From positions 44,555 through 108,554 of the forward strand of contig NZ_JANQAJ010000004.1 of assembly GCF_024707105.1 (NCBI RefSeq): 64,000 nucleotides of DNA, in the 5' to 3' direction. Made by a program: the position numbers and the translations under genes. Under the pieces are notes generated by a model. The model worked only from the letters and a program-made list of their open reading frames with translations, made no database searches and was not told where the DNA came from. This DNA comes from Devosia ginsengisoli. Lineage in GTDB: Bacteria; Pseudomonadota; Alphaproteobacteria; Rhizobiales; Devosiaceae. Shown here in pieces: positions 1 to 8,313 of this stretch (its first letter is position 1; every line of letters starts with the position of its first letter).

Positions 1-721
1 CCACCTCGATGGATGCCGCCGCCACCTTCTTGCCCGTCCCCACCGAGCCGGTGAAGCTGATGGCATTGACATCTTTGCTTTCCAGCAGCGTCTGGCCGAC
101 GACGGAGCCGCGGCCCATCACTAGGTTCAGCACGCCCTTGGGCAGGCCGGCACGCACCAGGATATCGACAATCGCCCAGGTCGAGCCTGGCACCAGGTCG
201 GCCGGCTTGATCACCACCGTATTGCCATAGGCCAGGGCCGGCGCGATCTTCCAGGTCGGAATGGCGATGGGGAAATTCCATGGCGTGATGATGCCGATCA
301 CCCCGATCGGCTCGCGGGTGATTTCCACGCCCACGCCCGGCCGCACGCTCGGCAGCACTTCGCCGGCCAGCCGCAGCACTTCACCGGCAAAGAAGTCGAA
401 AATCTGCGCTGCGCGCGTCACTTCGCCAATGCCCTCGGGCAATGTCTTGCCCTCTTCGCGGCTCAGCAATTCACCCAATTCGGCCTTGCGCGCCAGGATT
501 TCCTGGCTGGTCTTGGAGAGGATCGCATGACGTTCCAGGATGCCCGAGCGCGACCACGCGGGAAATGCCGCCTTGGCGGCGGCGATAGCCTGCTTGGTTT
601 CCTCAGCGGTAGCCCGGGCATAGACGCCCACCACTTCTGATGTGTTGGACGGGTTGATATTCTCGACCCCATCCGAGCCAACCCATTCCCCGTTGATGAG
701 GTTCTTGTGCAATTCAGCCAT
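1..721 (-). CDS. Aldehyde dehydrogenase, probably alpha-ketoglutarate semialdehyde dehydrogenase (N-terminal part)
   Basis: Reading leftward from an ATG at 721, about 240 codons stay open to the window edge, so the C-terminal half is missing. The product starts MAELHKNLINGEWVG and carries NAD(P)-aldehyde dehydrogenase motifs: TPWNFPIAIP near residue 150, GNTVVIKPAD after it, and FTGSVGTGKKVA near the cut. The catalytic Cys and Glu lie outside the window. The gene follows an XylX-like gene by 23 bases on the same strand. In Caulobacter the xylX-xylA pair performs the last two Weimberg steps, where this enzyme oxidises 2-oxoglutarate semialdehyde to 2-oxoglutarate. The family is certain; the substrate is inferred from the neighbour. 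Succinate-semialdehyde dehydrogenase is the main alternative. Confidence 0.85.
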   Translation of the reverse strand, partial: MAELHKNLINGEWVGSDGVENINPSNTSEVVGVYARATAEETKQAIAAAKAAFPAWSRSGILERHAILSKTSQEILARKAELGELLSREEGKTLPEGIGEVTRAAQIFDFFAGEVLRLAGEVLPSVRPGVGVEITREPIGVIGIITPWNFPIAIPTWKIAPALAYGNTVVIKPADLVPGSTWAIVDILVRAGLPKGVLNLVMGRGSVVGQTLLESKDVNAISFTGSVGTGKKVAAASIEV

Positions 722-744
722 TCTGGGATGCCTTTCGGATAGAG

Positions 745-1896
745 CTAAAGAAGGTCGGCCTGGGCGAGGTCACGCAGCAGGTTGCTGGTACCATAGGTCC
801 AGGGCGGACATTTGGTGGAGAGGTTCACCCTGTTAGATAGAGTACCCAGCTCGGATGTCGATATCGAGACCACGTCGCCGAGCTTGTGGGTAAAGCCCTT
901 GCCGATGCCGTCGCGGTCCTTCACCGGCGCGAACATGGTGCCGAGATAAAGCACCAGCCCGTCAGGATATTGATGATGCTCGCCGATCGTCGCCGCCACC
1001 AGCGATTCCGGCGTCCGCGAAATCTGGCTCATCGATGAATGGCCTTCCAGCACGAAGCCGTCCTCGCCCTCGACCAGCAGCGCCAGCTCCGATTGCTTGA
1101 CCGTTTCCAGCGAAAACTCGCCGTCGAACAGCCGGATGAACGGCCCCAGCGAGGCCGAGGCATTATTGTCCTTGGCCTTGCCCAGCAGCAGTGCCGAACG
1201 GCCTTCGACGTCGCGCAGGTTCACGTCATTGCCCAGCGTCGCGCCGATGATCTCACCCTTGCTGGTCACCACCAGCGCCACTTCCGGCTCGGGATTGTTC
1301 CAGCTCGACACCGGATGCAGCCCCACTTCGGCGCCATAGCCCACCGAACTCATCGGCTGGCTCTTGGTGAAGATTTCGGCATCCGGTCCGATGCCCACTT
1401 CCAGATATTGGCTCCACACGCCCTTGGCGATCAGCGCCGCCTTGACCTTCATGGCCGTTTCCGACCCCGGCACCAGCGCACTGAGATCGGTCCCGATCAG
1501 CTCGAGAATTTCCCCGCGCAGCGAATCGGCGCGAGACTTATCCCCACGGGCCTGTTCTTCGATTACTCTTTCCAGCAGCGAAACGACGAAAGTGACGCCC
1601 GAGGCCTTGATGGCCTGCAGATCGATGGGGGATAACAGGCTCGGCAGGTCGGCATTACCCTGCCCCGCGATGGAATTGGCCAGGATTGCATCCACGCTGC
1701 CGAGCGACCGGCCGGCGGCCATACGCACATGCTCGGCCGCGCGGCCGCTTTCGGCAATATCGCGCACCGTGGCGAAGCCCTTGGTCGTGATATCGATCAG
1801 CTCATCGTTACGGACCGTAACGATACGGGGATGCATATGCCCCGGAACGCGGGCCCGGCCCAGCAATGTGCCATCGGGATAGTGCCTGTCGCCCAT
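745..1896 (-). CDS. Fumarylacetoacetate hydrolase family protein, XylX-like 2-keto-3-deoxy-pentonate dehydratase
   Basis: This 383-residue protein has a C-terminal FAH-type fold. The stretch NNPEPEVALVV followed by GNDVNLRDVEGRSALL holds the acidic residues that bind the divalent metal in this family. Its length matches XylX-type 2-keto-3-deoxyxylonate/arabonate dehydratases (about 385 residues), which make 2-oxoglutarate semialdehyde. The semialdehyde dehydrogenase gene lies directly downstream, so the pair supports a pentose oxidation (Weimberg) pathway. The ATG at 1896 was chosen because it follows a purine-rich GGGG. The divergent gap to 2079 probably holds its promoter. The family call is secure; the exact pentose is not. 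Confidence 0.8.
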   Translation of the reverse strand: MGDRHYPDGTLLGRARVPGHMHPRIVTVRNDELIDITTKGFATVRDIAESGRAAEHVRMAAGRSLGSVDAILANSIAGQGNADLPSLLSPIDLQAIKASGVTFVVSLLERVIEEQARGDKSRADSLRGEILELIGTDLSALVPGSETAMKVKAALIAKGVWSQYLEVGIGPDAEIFTKSQPMSSVGYGAEVGLHPVSSWNNPEPEVALVVTSKGEIIGATLGNDVNLRDVEGRSALLLGKAKDNNASASLGPFIRLFDGEFSLETVKQSELALLVEGEDGFVLEGHSSMSQISRTPESLVAATIGEHHQYPDGLVLYLGTMFAPVKDRDGIGKGFTHKLGDVVSISTSELGTLSNRVNLSTKCPPWTYGTSNLLRDLAQADLL

Positions 1897-2078
1897 GTCA
1901 TGCCCCTGAAATATCAGCGCAGTCAGTACCCCACCGGTACCCCGGCACGCAACCGTTTAAAGTCATACTTTTGTCGATGAACCGATCTCCACAACCGCGT
2001 TCAACTCCGGTTCATCTATGCCGCAATACTGACGCAATGGATGGGGAGTAGTCCCCCGATACCTGTTTGGAGTGTCTC

Positions 2079-2792
2079 ATGGCCCGCTTTGCCGCCCTCG
2101 CCCCTTTCGCCCTGCTCGCCGGTCTCTCGCTGCCGGCCTATGCCGGTACCGTCACCATTGAAGGTCACGGTGAAATCATGGCGGCGCCCGACATGGCGCA
2201 GATCAATTCCGGCGTGACCACCCAGGGCGCTACCGCCCGCGAGGCGCTCGACGCCAACACGGCTGCCATGGCCGAACTGATCGCCGAGCTCAAGACCGCT
2301 GGCATCGAAGCCCGCGACATCCAGACCTCGGGCTTCTCGGTCAATCCCAACTACGTCTATACCGACGAGCGCGATGCCAACGGCTATACCCTCCCGCCCA
2401 AGATCAACGGCTACCAGGTCAGCAACACGGTCACCGTCACCGTGCGCAAGCTCGATACGCTGGGCTCCATTCTCGACAAGTCGGTGACTGTCGGCGCCAA
2501 CACCATCAACGGCGTCAGCTTCTCGGTGGCCGATCCGTCCGAACTCTATAACGAAGCCCGCAAGGCCGCCTTCACCGATGCCCGCGCCAAGGCCGAGCTC
2601 TACGCCACCGCTGCCGGCGGCTCACTGGGCGAAATCGAGTCGATTTCCGAGACGCAGGGCTTCAACAACCCGCAGCCCTACCCCATGTATGCCAGGGCCG
2701 AAATGGCGGCCAGCGCCCCGGTTCCTGTCGAAGCGGGCGAACTGGCCTTTGCCATCAACGTCAACGTCCAGTGGGAACTGGATACCAAGTAA
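2079..2792 (+). CDS. SIMPL domain-containing periplasmic protein (DUF541)
   Basis: The protein has 237 residues with a signal peptide (MARFAALAPFALLAGLSLPAYA, read to about residue 22). The mature part starts GTVTIEGHGEI, typical of SIMPL/DUF541 proteins such as E. coli YggE, which are exported and linked loosely to oxidative-stress tolerance. The ATG at 2079 was chosen because GGAG lies at 2069-2072 and the signal peptide begins there; an upstream in-frame TTG at 2067 is less likely. It is transcribed divergently from the XylX-like gene and converges on the TauE-type gene. Its biochemical function is unknown. Confidence 0.85.
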   Translation: MARFAALAPFALLAGLSLPAYAGTVTIEGHGEIMAAPDMAQINSGVTTQGATAREALDANTAAMAELIAELKTAGIEARDIQTSGFSVNPNYVYTDERDANGYTLPPKINGYQVSNTVTVTVRKLDTLGSILDKSVTVGANTINGVSFSVADPSELYNEARKAAFTDARAKAELYATAAGGSLGEIESISETQGFNNPQPYPMYARAEMAASAPVPVEAGELAFAINVNVQWELDTK

Positions 2793-2937
2793 GCGCTTCA
2801 GGACAAGTGGATACCGGTTTTCCAGTTCGAAAGCGCGACCCATGAAGCCATCAATTTCCATCCCCTCCCATCGGGGCTTGGGCGGTGGGAACGGTTCGGA
2901 AATACCGTAGTCACCCGTTCCCACCAACCTCATCCGG

Positions 2938-2965
2938 CAAAGCCCTCGCGCAAGCGGGGGCTTTG
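2938..2965. terminator. Hairpin terminator between convergent genes
   Basis: The arms CAAAGCCC and GGGCTTTG extend inward through four more pairs to a GCAA tetraloop, giving about 12 base pairs. The hairpin lies between the stops of the SIMPL gene and the leftward exporter gene, so it can serve both strands. The T-tract is weak. Confidence 0.6.
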
Positions 2966-2967
2966 TC

Positions 2968-3798
2968 TTATCCGAACACGACCTTCCACAGCATGTTGAG
3001 CCCCACCACGACCAGGAAGATCGCGAAGACATATTTGAGCGTTTTCTGGTCCAGCCGATGCGCCAGCGCCGCGCCGAGTGGCGCGAACACAGCCGCCAGC
3101 ACCGCCACCAGCACCAGCGCCACCAGGTTGATATAGCCCAGGCTGAGCGGCGGCAGGTCCGCCGCGCCCCAGCCCGAAATGATGAAGCCCAGCGTTCCCG
3201 ACAGGGCGATTGCCACCCCGACCCCCGCCGACGTGCCCACGGCAGCATGCATGGTGGCGCCAAACGCCACCAGTGTCGGCACAGTCAGCGACCCGCCGCC
3301 GATCCCCATCAGCGAGGAGATATAGCCCACGACGAAAGCCGAGACCCGGTGCGTTGTGGACGATCCATTCAGGTGCCCCATCAGCTTGGTCTGGAAGGCG
3401 AAGATGATATTGGCCGCAATCACGAAAGCCATCACCGCAAAGACCACGCGCAGCACGTCGCCCGAGAACAGCCCGGCCATCAGCCCGCCGATGAACGTGC
3501 CGGCCACGATGAACGGCGCCCATAGCTTGAGCACCTTGAGATCCAGCGCCCCCCGCTTGTAATGCGCCCGCGCGCTCATGATCCCGGTGGGAATGATGAT
3601 GGCGAGCGACGTGCCGACCGCCACATGCTGCACTACATCGGCATCATAGCCGAGCAGCAGTAGCGCATTGCTCAAGGCTGGCACGATGATGGCCCCGCCG
3701 CCAATACCCAGCAGACCTGCTGCCACCCCCGAGACCACACCGGTCACCATCAGCCCAAGTACAAAGGGCCAGTAGCCGGCCAGTGTCGCCCAGTCCAT
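2968..3798 (-). CDS. Sulfite exporter TauE/SafE family membrane protein
   Basis: This 276-residue polytopic membrane protein has about eight hydrophobic segments. The family's internal duplication shows as the paired glycine motifs GIGGGAIIVPAL (residues 30-45) and GIGGGSLTVPTLV (residues 165-180). TSUP/TauE-SafE proteins move sulfite, sulfoacetate or other small organosulfur anions; the substrate cannot be told here. The ATG at 3798 shares bases with the TGA of the upstream yjbQ-like gene (TGATG), so translation is probably coupled. A TTG at 3801 is possible but unnecessary. Confidence 0.88.
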   Translation of the reverse strand: MDWATLAGYWPFVLGLMVTGVVSGVAAGLLGIGGGAIIVPALSNALLLLGYDADVVQHVAVGTSLAIIIPTGIMSARAHYKRGALDLKVLKLWAPFIVAGTFIGGLMAGLFSGDVLRVVFAVMAFVIAANIIFAFQTKLMGHLNGSSTTHRVSAFVVGYISSLMGIGGGSLTVPTLVAFGATMHAAVGTSAGVGVAIALSGTLGFIISGWGAADLPPLSLGYINLVALVLVAVLAAVFAPLGAALAHRLDQKTLKYVFAIFLVVVGLNMLWKVVFG

Positions 3799-4220
3799 CA
3801 ACGATCTCCAATCAGATGCAGCACCACCTGCCGCCGATGCGGGCGACGTCGATGCTCGAACAGATAAATCCCCTGCCAGGTGCCGAATACCGGCTGCCCC
3901 TCGACCACCGGTATGCCGATGGAGGTTTGCGTCAGCGCCGCCTTGATATGCGCCGGCATGTCATCCGGTCCCTCGGTGGTGTGGACCAGCCAGTCCATGC
4001 CCTCGGGCACCAGCCGCCGGAAGAAGCCATCGAGGTCGGTCTTCACGTCGGAATCGGCATTTTCCTGGATCAGTAGCGAGCACGACGTATGCTGCACGAA
4101 GGCTGTCAACAGCCCCGTCGCGACATCGGCATTGGTCACGAATTCCCGCAGCGACCGCGTGAATTCGTAGAGGCCGGGCCCCTGTGTCGGAATGGTGAGC
4201 GTATCGACGGCCTGCTGCAT
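3798..4220 (-). CDS. YjbQ family protein (UPF0047)
   Basis: The protein has 140 residues, the usual family length. The conserved stretches HTSCSLLIQENADSDV, TEGPDDMPAHIKAAL and GTWQGIYLFEHR contain the histidines and acidic residues expected in the trimeric metal-binding core. E. coli YjbQ has been linked to a weak thiamine-phosphate synthase activity, and many annotations use that name, but the physiological role is unclear. The gene is the first of a two-gene unit with the TauE-type exporter. It starts at an ATG with no strong ribosome-binding site. Confidence 0.9.
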   Translation of the reverse strand: MQQAVDTLTIPTQGPGLYEFTRSLREFVTNADVATGLLTAFVQHTSCSLLIQENADSDVKTDLDGFFRRLVPEGMDWLVHTTEGPDDMPAHIKAALTQTSIGIPVVEGQPVFGTWQGIYLFEHRRRPHRRQVVLHLIGDR

Positions 4221-4462
4221 GGAACCGGCCTATCATGATCGTTGCATCCCGGCCAAGCGCATCGCAGCCGAAAGCGTCCACCCGCCGCATTGGCGCCATC
4301 TTCCGCTGGCCACCGTCTGCGGGGAACCAACGCAGAATCCAGGCGTTGCGGGTCTTGCGGGGAGAAAGCATCGCCTATCCGGCTGACAATCCATTCAGTC
4401 TGCGTTCAGAATGGCACCACGATGCTTGGCTCAAGTGTCAACCGACATAAAGGAAAAGAACA

Positions 4463-6673
4463 ATGCGCCTTAGAAATTGGCTCCTGACCGGCACCAGCAT
4501 CGGCCTCATGGCCCTGCTGCCGCTGACTGTGCGCGCGCAGGACGGTGATCTCGTCGCTGCGTACCAGGCCTATGCCGCCGCTCAGGCATCCGGTGACGCC
4601 GCCGCGCTCGAAGCAGCGCAAGCCAACCTGACCGAGCTCTGCATCGTGGCTGGCTATGCCAGCATCGACGAATGCATCGCCGCCGTATCCGCCGGCCCGG
4701 CGCCGGCCGAGGCCGCCCCGGCGCCTGAGCCCGTACCCAAAGCCGCGCCCGTGGAAGAGGCGCCTGTCGTCGAGGAAGCGCCGCCTGAGCCTGCTCCCGT
4801 CGAAGCGGCGCCCGAGCCCGCTCCCCAGCCGGAGCCCGCGCCTGCCCCCGAACCGGCTCCCCAGCCTGAACCGGCCCCTGCGCCTGAGCCAGCCCCTGCG
4901 CCTGAGCCAGCCCCTGCGCCGGCACCGGCTCCCGAGCCTGCCCCGGAGCCTGCGCCTCCCGTGGAAGCCGCTCCGGTTGAAGCCCAGCCCGCGCCCGTAG
5001 CAGAGGAACCCGCCCCGGCCGCCGAACCGGCTCCGGTTGAGGAGCCTGCCCCGGTCGAAGCACCCGCCCCTGCCCCGGCCGTCGATATCTCGGCTGACCT
5101 GCAGGTCCAGGTCGACCTCTACAATGCCGCCGTCGCCGACCTGATGTCCGGTGGCGACGCCACCGCTGCGCAGGCCCAGATTGCCGCGGCACAGGCCGAA
5201 ATCGCGACGCTCTGCGCCGAGGTCGGCATTACCGACGTCAATGCATGCCTCGCCCAGTATGGCCTCGCGCTGCCGGCCGTGCCCAATCTGCCGGCTCCCG
5301 CCGAGCAGCCTGCTGCCGAACCGGCCCCTGCCGAAGAAACTCCTGCTGCAGAACCGGAGCAGCCTGCCGCGGAAGCGCCGGTTGACCCGACGACCCTGCC
5401 GGCAGAGCCCGTCGAGATCGTCGAGGACCTGCCCGAAGGCGTGACCCAGGAACAGCTCGCGCCCGTGCTCGACAGCGCCAAGGACGTCGAGGCCGATCCG
5501 GCAGCCGAGGTCGAGATGGAAGCCGAAGTAGCCGCCGAGCCGGTTGCCCCGCCGCCGGAAAGCGACGCTGCAGCACAGTCGGAAGCCATTCGTGAGTTTG
5601 CCGCCGAACCGGTTGCCGCCGAGCAAGGCACCGAAATCACGGCAACCGAGAACACAACGGTTAACCAGACGGTGGTGAACAACTACATCAACAACATCAC
5701 GAACATCACCAACAACACGACGAACACCAACGTCACCAATAACGTGACCAACAACACGCAGAACAATATCGGCCAGCAGAACAACATCACCGTTGTCGAG
5801 CAGACCGCCGTTCAGCCTGTCAGCACCGGCGATATCATCACCCAGGTCATCCTGCAGGTCGGCACCCAGCTCGTGGTCAATTCCATCGGCCAGGATACCG
5901 ATCGCTTCTACGATCCCCAGCAGGACGAGATCTTCTACGAAAACCTGAGCAACGGCCGCGTGCGTGAAGTCATCACCCGCCCGGACGGCAGCCAGATCGT
6001 GACGGTGCGCAACCGCAATGGCGACATTGTCCGCCGCTCGCGCATCACCCCGGATGGCCGCGAATACGTGCTGGCCTACTTCGATGACCGCTACAGCGAA
6101 GACCTGGTCGAATGGCGCGATCCGGGTCGGGACCTGCCCCCGCTGCGTCTCAACATCCCGGTTCAGGACTATGTGCTGGATGCCCGCTATGCCGACGAGA
6201 ACGAAGTGGTGGACTTCTTCGCCCAGCCGCCGGTCGAGCAGGTCGCGCGCCTCTACTCGATCGACGAGGTCAAGCGTTCGGCCCGTATCCGCGACAGCGT
6301 GCGTCGGCTTGAAGTCGGCGGGCTGACCTTCGACACCGGTGCGGCCACCATCGGCCGCGACCAGGTCGGCGCCCTCTCGGCCACCGCCAATGCGATGCTG
6401 ACACTGTTGCAGAACAATCCGGGCGAGACCTTCCTCATCGAAGGCCACACCGACGCGGTGGGTTCGGATATCTCCAACCTGCGCCTGTCGGACCTGCGTG
6501 CTGCCACCGTGGCTCGCATCCTGACCGACTTCTACGGCGTGCCGCCGGAAAACCTGGCTACCCAGGGCTATGGCGAACGCTACCTCAAGATCCGCACCGA
6601 AGCGGCCGAGCGCGAAAACCGTCGCGTCACCATCCGCCGCATCACGCCGCTGATCACCGTCGCCAGCAACTGA
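4463..6673 (+). CDS. OmpA family outer-membrane/peptidoglycan-binding protein with Pro-Ala-rich spacer
   Basis: The protein has 736 residues, much longer than a plain OmpA. A signal peptide (MRLRNWLLTGTSIG...VRAQ) ends near residue 26. A helical module (about residues 28-75) with two Cys is repeated, diverged, at about residues 211-265. A long Pro-Ala-Glu-rich spacer separates the two modules. An Asn/Thr-rich stretch follows (about residues 398-435, for example NNITNITNNTTNTN). A C-terminal OmpA domain covers about residues 615-730 and includes IEGHTDAVGSDISNLRLSD, the peptidoglycan-binding signature. It probably links the outer membrane to the cell wall. AAAGGAAAAG precedes the ATG. The very long opposite-strand reading frame is a composition artefact. 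Confidence 0.88.
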   Translation: MRLRNWLLTGTSIGLMALLPLTVRAQDGDLVAAYQAYAAAQASGDAAALEAAQANLTELCIVAGYASIDECIAAVSAGPAPAEAAPAPEPVPKAAPVEEAPVVEEAPPEPAPVEAAPEPAPQPEPAPAPEPAPQPEPAPAPEPAPAPEPAPAPAPAPEPAPEPAPPVEAAPVEAQPAPVAEEPAPAAEPAPVEEPAPVEAPAPAPAVDISADLQVQVDLYNAAVADLMSGGDATAAQAQIAAAQAEIATLCAEVGITDVNACLAQYGLALPAVPNLPAPAEQPAAEPAPAEETPAAEPEQPAAEAPVDPTTLPAEPVEIVEDLPEGVTQEQLAPVLDSAKDVEADPAAEVEMEAEVAAEPVAPPPESDAAAQSEAIREFAAEPVAAEQGTEITATENTTVNQTVVNNYINNITNITNNTTNTNVTNNVTNNTQNNIGQQNNITVVEQTAVQPVSTGDIITQVILQVGTQLVVNSIGQDTDRFYDPQQDEIFYENLSNGRVREVITRPDGSQIVTVRNRNGDIVRRSRITPDGREYVLAYFDDRYSEDLVEWRDPGRDLPPLRLNIPVQDYVLDARYADENEVVDFFAQPPVEQVARLYSIDEVKRSARIRDSVRRLEVGGLTFDTGAATIGRDQVGALSATANAMLTLLQNNPGETFLIEGHTDAVGSDISNLRLSDLRAATVARILTDFYGVPPENLATQGYGERYLKIRTEAAERENRRVTIRRITPLITVASN

Positions 6674-6703
6674 CGCTGCCGAGCCGACACCGAACATGGG
6701 AAA

Positions 6704-6732
6704 GGCCGGGCCCAGCGCCCGGTCTTTTCTTT
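6704..6732 (+). terminator. Rho-independent terminator after the OmpA-like gene
   Basis: The stem CCGGGC / GCCCGG (6706-6711 with 6717-6722) encloses a 5-base loop and is followed by TCTTTTCTTT. It lies 30 bases after the stop codon. Confidence 0.75.
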
Positions 6733-6959
6733 GGGCCCATCTGGCCACTCAGGGCCAAAAAAATCGGCCGCAGCGATAAAGTTTTTTGTCGCGCCGCCCC
6801 TTCGCGCGGATTTCAGTACGCCGCGTGGGGTCACCAACCAACTGAATCAAAAGCGCTATTTTTGCTGCGACAATCCGCGCACAGCGTGATCACGCTTTCG
6901 GGAACGAAAACAAAAAGCCCGCGTTTCTTTGCCATACGGTGAAACAAAGGAGCGAACTC

Positions 6960-7355
6960 ATGGCTATCCCTGAACGCGATACCGTTTATACCAACGACGG
7001 CAACCGGACCGTCTACACCCGCGAAAGCAGTGGTACCGGCTGGTTCGTCGGCATCATTGTTGCCCTGGCCCTGCTGGCCATCGGCTACCTGGTGTTCTCT
7101 GCCAATTCGGGCCCGTCGACTTCGGTCGATGTGAACGGCGCCCCGGTGACTGAAGCCCCGGTCGATCCGACCCTGGCCCCGGCTCCGATGACTGAAGCCC
7201 CTGCGGCTCCGGCCACTGACGCCGCCCCCATGACTGAGGCCCCGGCCGCTCCGGCGACCGATGCGGCTCCCATGACCGAGGCTCCGGCTCCTGATGCCGC
7301 CCCGGCTACGGAGGCCCCCGCTACCGAGGCCCCGGCCGCTGAACCTGCCGTCTAA
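6960..7355 (+). CDS. Small single-pass membrane protein with Thr-Glu-Ala-Pro repeats
   Basis: The protein has 131 residues. The N-terminal 25 residues are hydrophilic, a membrane helix follows (WFVGIIVALALLAIGYLVF, about residues 27-45), and the remaining 80 residues are a low-complexity tail of repeats such as MTEAPAAPATDAAP. AAAGGAG at 6946-6952 sits well upstream of the ATG at 6960. I do not recognise the family. The tail resembles the Pro-Ala spacer of the OmpA-like protein just upstream, which suggests a flexible periplasmic linker. The function is unknown. Confidence 0.75.
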   Translation: MAIPERDTVYTNDGNRTVYTRESSGTGWFVGIIVALALLAIGYLVFSANSGPSTSVDVNGAPVTEAPVDPTLAPAPMTEAPAAPATDAAPMTEAPAAPATDAAPMTEAPAPDAAPATEAPATEAPAAEPAV

Positions 7356-7378
7356 CAACGGCAACAACTAGCCTCCCC

Positions 7379-7410
7379 CGATATTGCCAGCCCTCCCTCT
7401 GGCAATATCG
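7379..7410. repeat. Perfect 12-bp inverted repeat
   Basis: CGATATTGCCAG at 7379-7390 is exactly mirrored by CTGGCAATATCG at 7399-7410 around an 8-base pyrimidine loop. It lies 24 bases after a stop codon and just before a second GC-rich hairpin. It could be an extra transcript-end hairpin or an operator for the next gene. Confidence 0.7.
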
Positions 7411-7417
7411 AAAAGGA

Positions 7418-7450
7418 GACCCCGGCCGCCCCGCCGGGGTCTTGCTTTTT
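7418..7450 (+). terminator. Rho-independent terminator
   Basis: The stem GACCCCGG / CCGGGGTC (7418-7425 with 7434-7441) is followed by TTGCTTTTT. It ends the transcript of the small membrane protein, in tandem with the 12-bp inverted repeat just upstream. Confidence 0.8.
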
Positions 7451-7531
7451 GGGCTCGGCAATACGGCTCCCGCGCCTTGCGCAGGACCATTTGCATCCCC
7501 ATTTGCAGGGGCAACAAAGAAGGGAGCCCCC

Positions 7532-8215
7532 ATGTTCAATATCGACCAGATCGTCAAAGCCCTCCAGACCGACCCCAATGCCCAGCGCACCGCCATGACC
7601 GGTGCCGCGGGCCTCGCCGCCGGCATGCTGCTGAGCGGTGGCGGCTTGGGCAAGCTTGCCGGCAATGCCGTCAAGATCGGCGCCGTCGCGGCCGTTGGCG
7701 GCCTCGCCTACAACGCCTGGCAGAACTACCAGAAGAACCAGCAGGGCACCCCCGTACCAACCCAGGATGCCTTCATTCCATCCGCCGGCGATATCAACGC
7801 CCAGGAAGAACTCGGCAAGTCGCTGGTCCGCGCCATGATCGCTGCCGCCAAGGCCGATGGCCGCATCGACGCTGACGAGAAGGAAGCCATCTTTTCCAAG
7901 CTCGAGAGCATGAACCTGTCTGCCGAGGAAAAAGCCTGGGTCTTCGACGAGCTCTCCAGCCCGCTGGACATCAACGCTGTCGTTGCTCGCGCCGACACGC
8001 CCGAGCACGCCACCGAAATCTATGCGGCCTCACTGGTCGCTATCACAGCCGACACGGCCTCGGAACGCGCCTATCTCGACGCGCTGGCCTCCAAGCTGAC
8101 ACTGGCTCCCGCCCTCGTGGCGGAAATCCACAAGGCCGCCGGCGAAAAGGCGCCCGAACCGGCAACGGCTCCCGCCGCGCCCTTTGCCTATACGCCTTCC
8201 GGCAGCAACGTCTGA
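7532..8215 (+). CDS. DUF533 / TerB-like family protein
   Basis: The protein has 227 residues. A Gly/Ala-rich hydrophobic segment (about residues 18-62, with GAAGLAAGMLLSGGGLG) precedes an all-helical TerB-like domain (about residues 90-200) that contains AKADGRIDADEKEAIFSKL, an acidic segment like that of tellurite-resistance TerB. DUF533 proteins are probably inner-membrane associated and of unknown role. The start ATGTTCAAT at 7532 follows AAGGGAG at the expected spacing; extending upstream would run through the terminator. Confidence 0.85.
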   Translation: MFNIDQIVKALQTDPNAQRTAMTGAAGLAAGMLLSGGGLGKLAGNAVKIGAVAAVGGLAYNAWQNYQKNQQGTPVPTQDAFIPSAGDINAQEELGKSLVRAMIAAAKADGRIDADEKEAIFSKLESMNLSAEEKAWVFDELSSPLDINAVVARADTPEHATEIYAASLVAITADTASERAYLDALASKLTLAPALVAEIHKAAGEKAPEPATAPAAPFAYTPSGSNV

Positions 8216-8313
8216 TTCCAGCCGCGCGCTCATGGGCGCGCGGTTACATCGCTGTGCGTTCTTGATCGCGCTTGGCCGGCAAGCCATCTGTCACTCAACC
8301 AGGAGTCACCCAG

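Noticed and set aside
4406..6748. 780-codon open frame on the minus strand
   Set aside because: It is fully antisense to the OmpA-like gene, which has a signal peptide and an OmpA domain. The reverse product is low-complexity Arg/Gly repeat sequence caused by the Pro-Ala codons.
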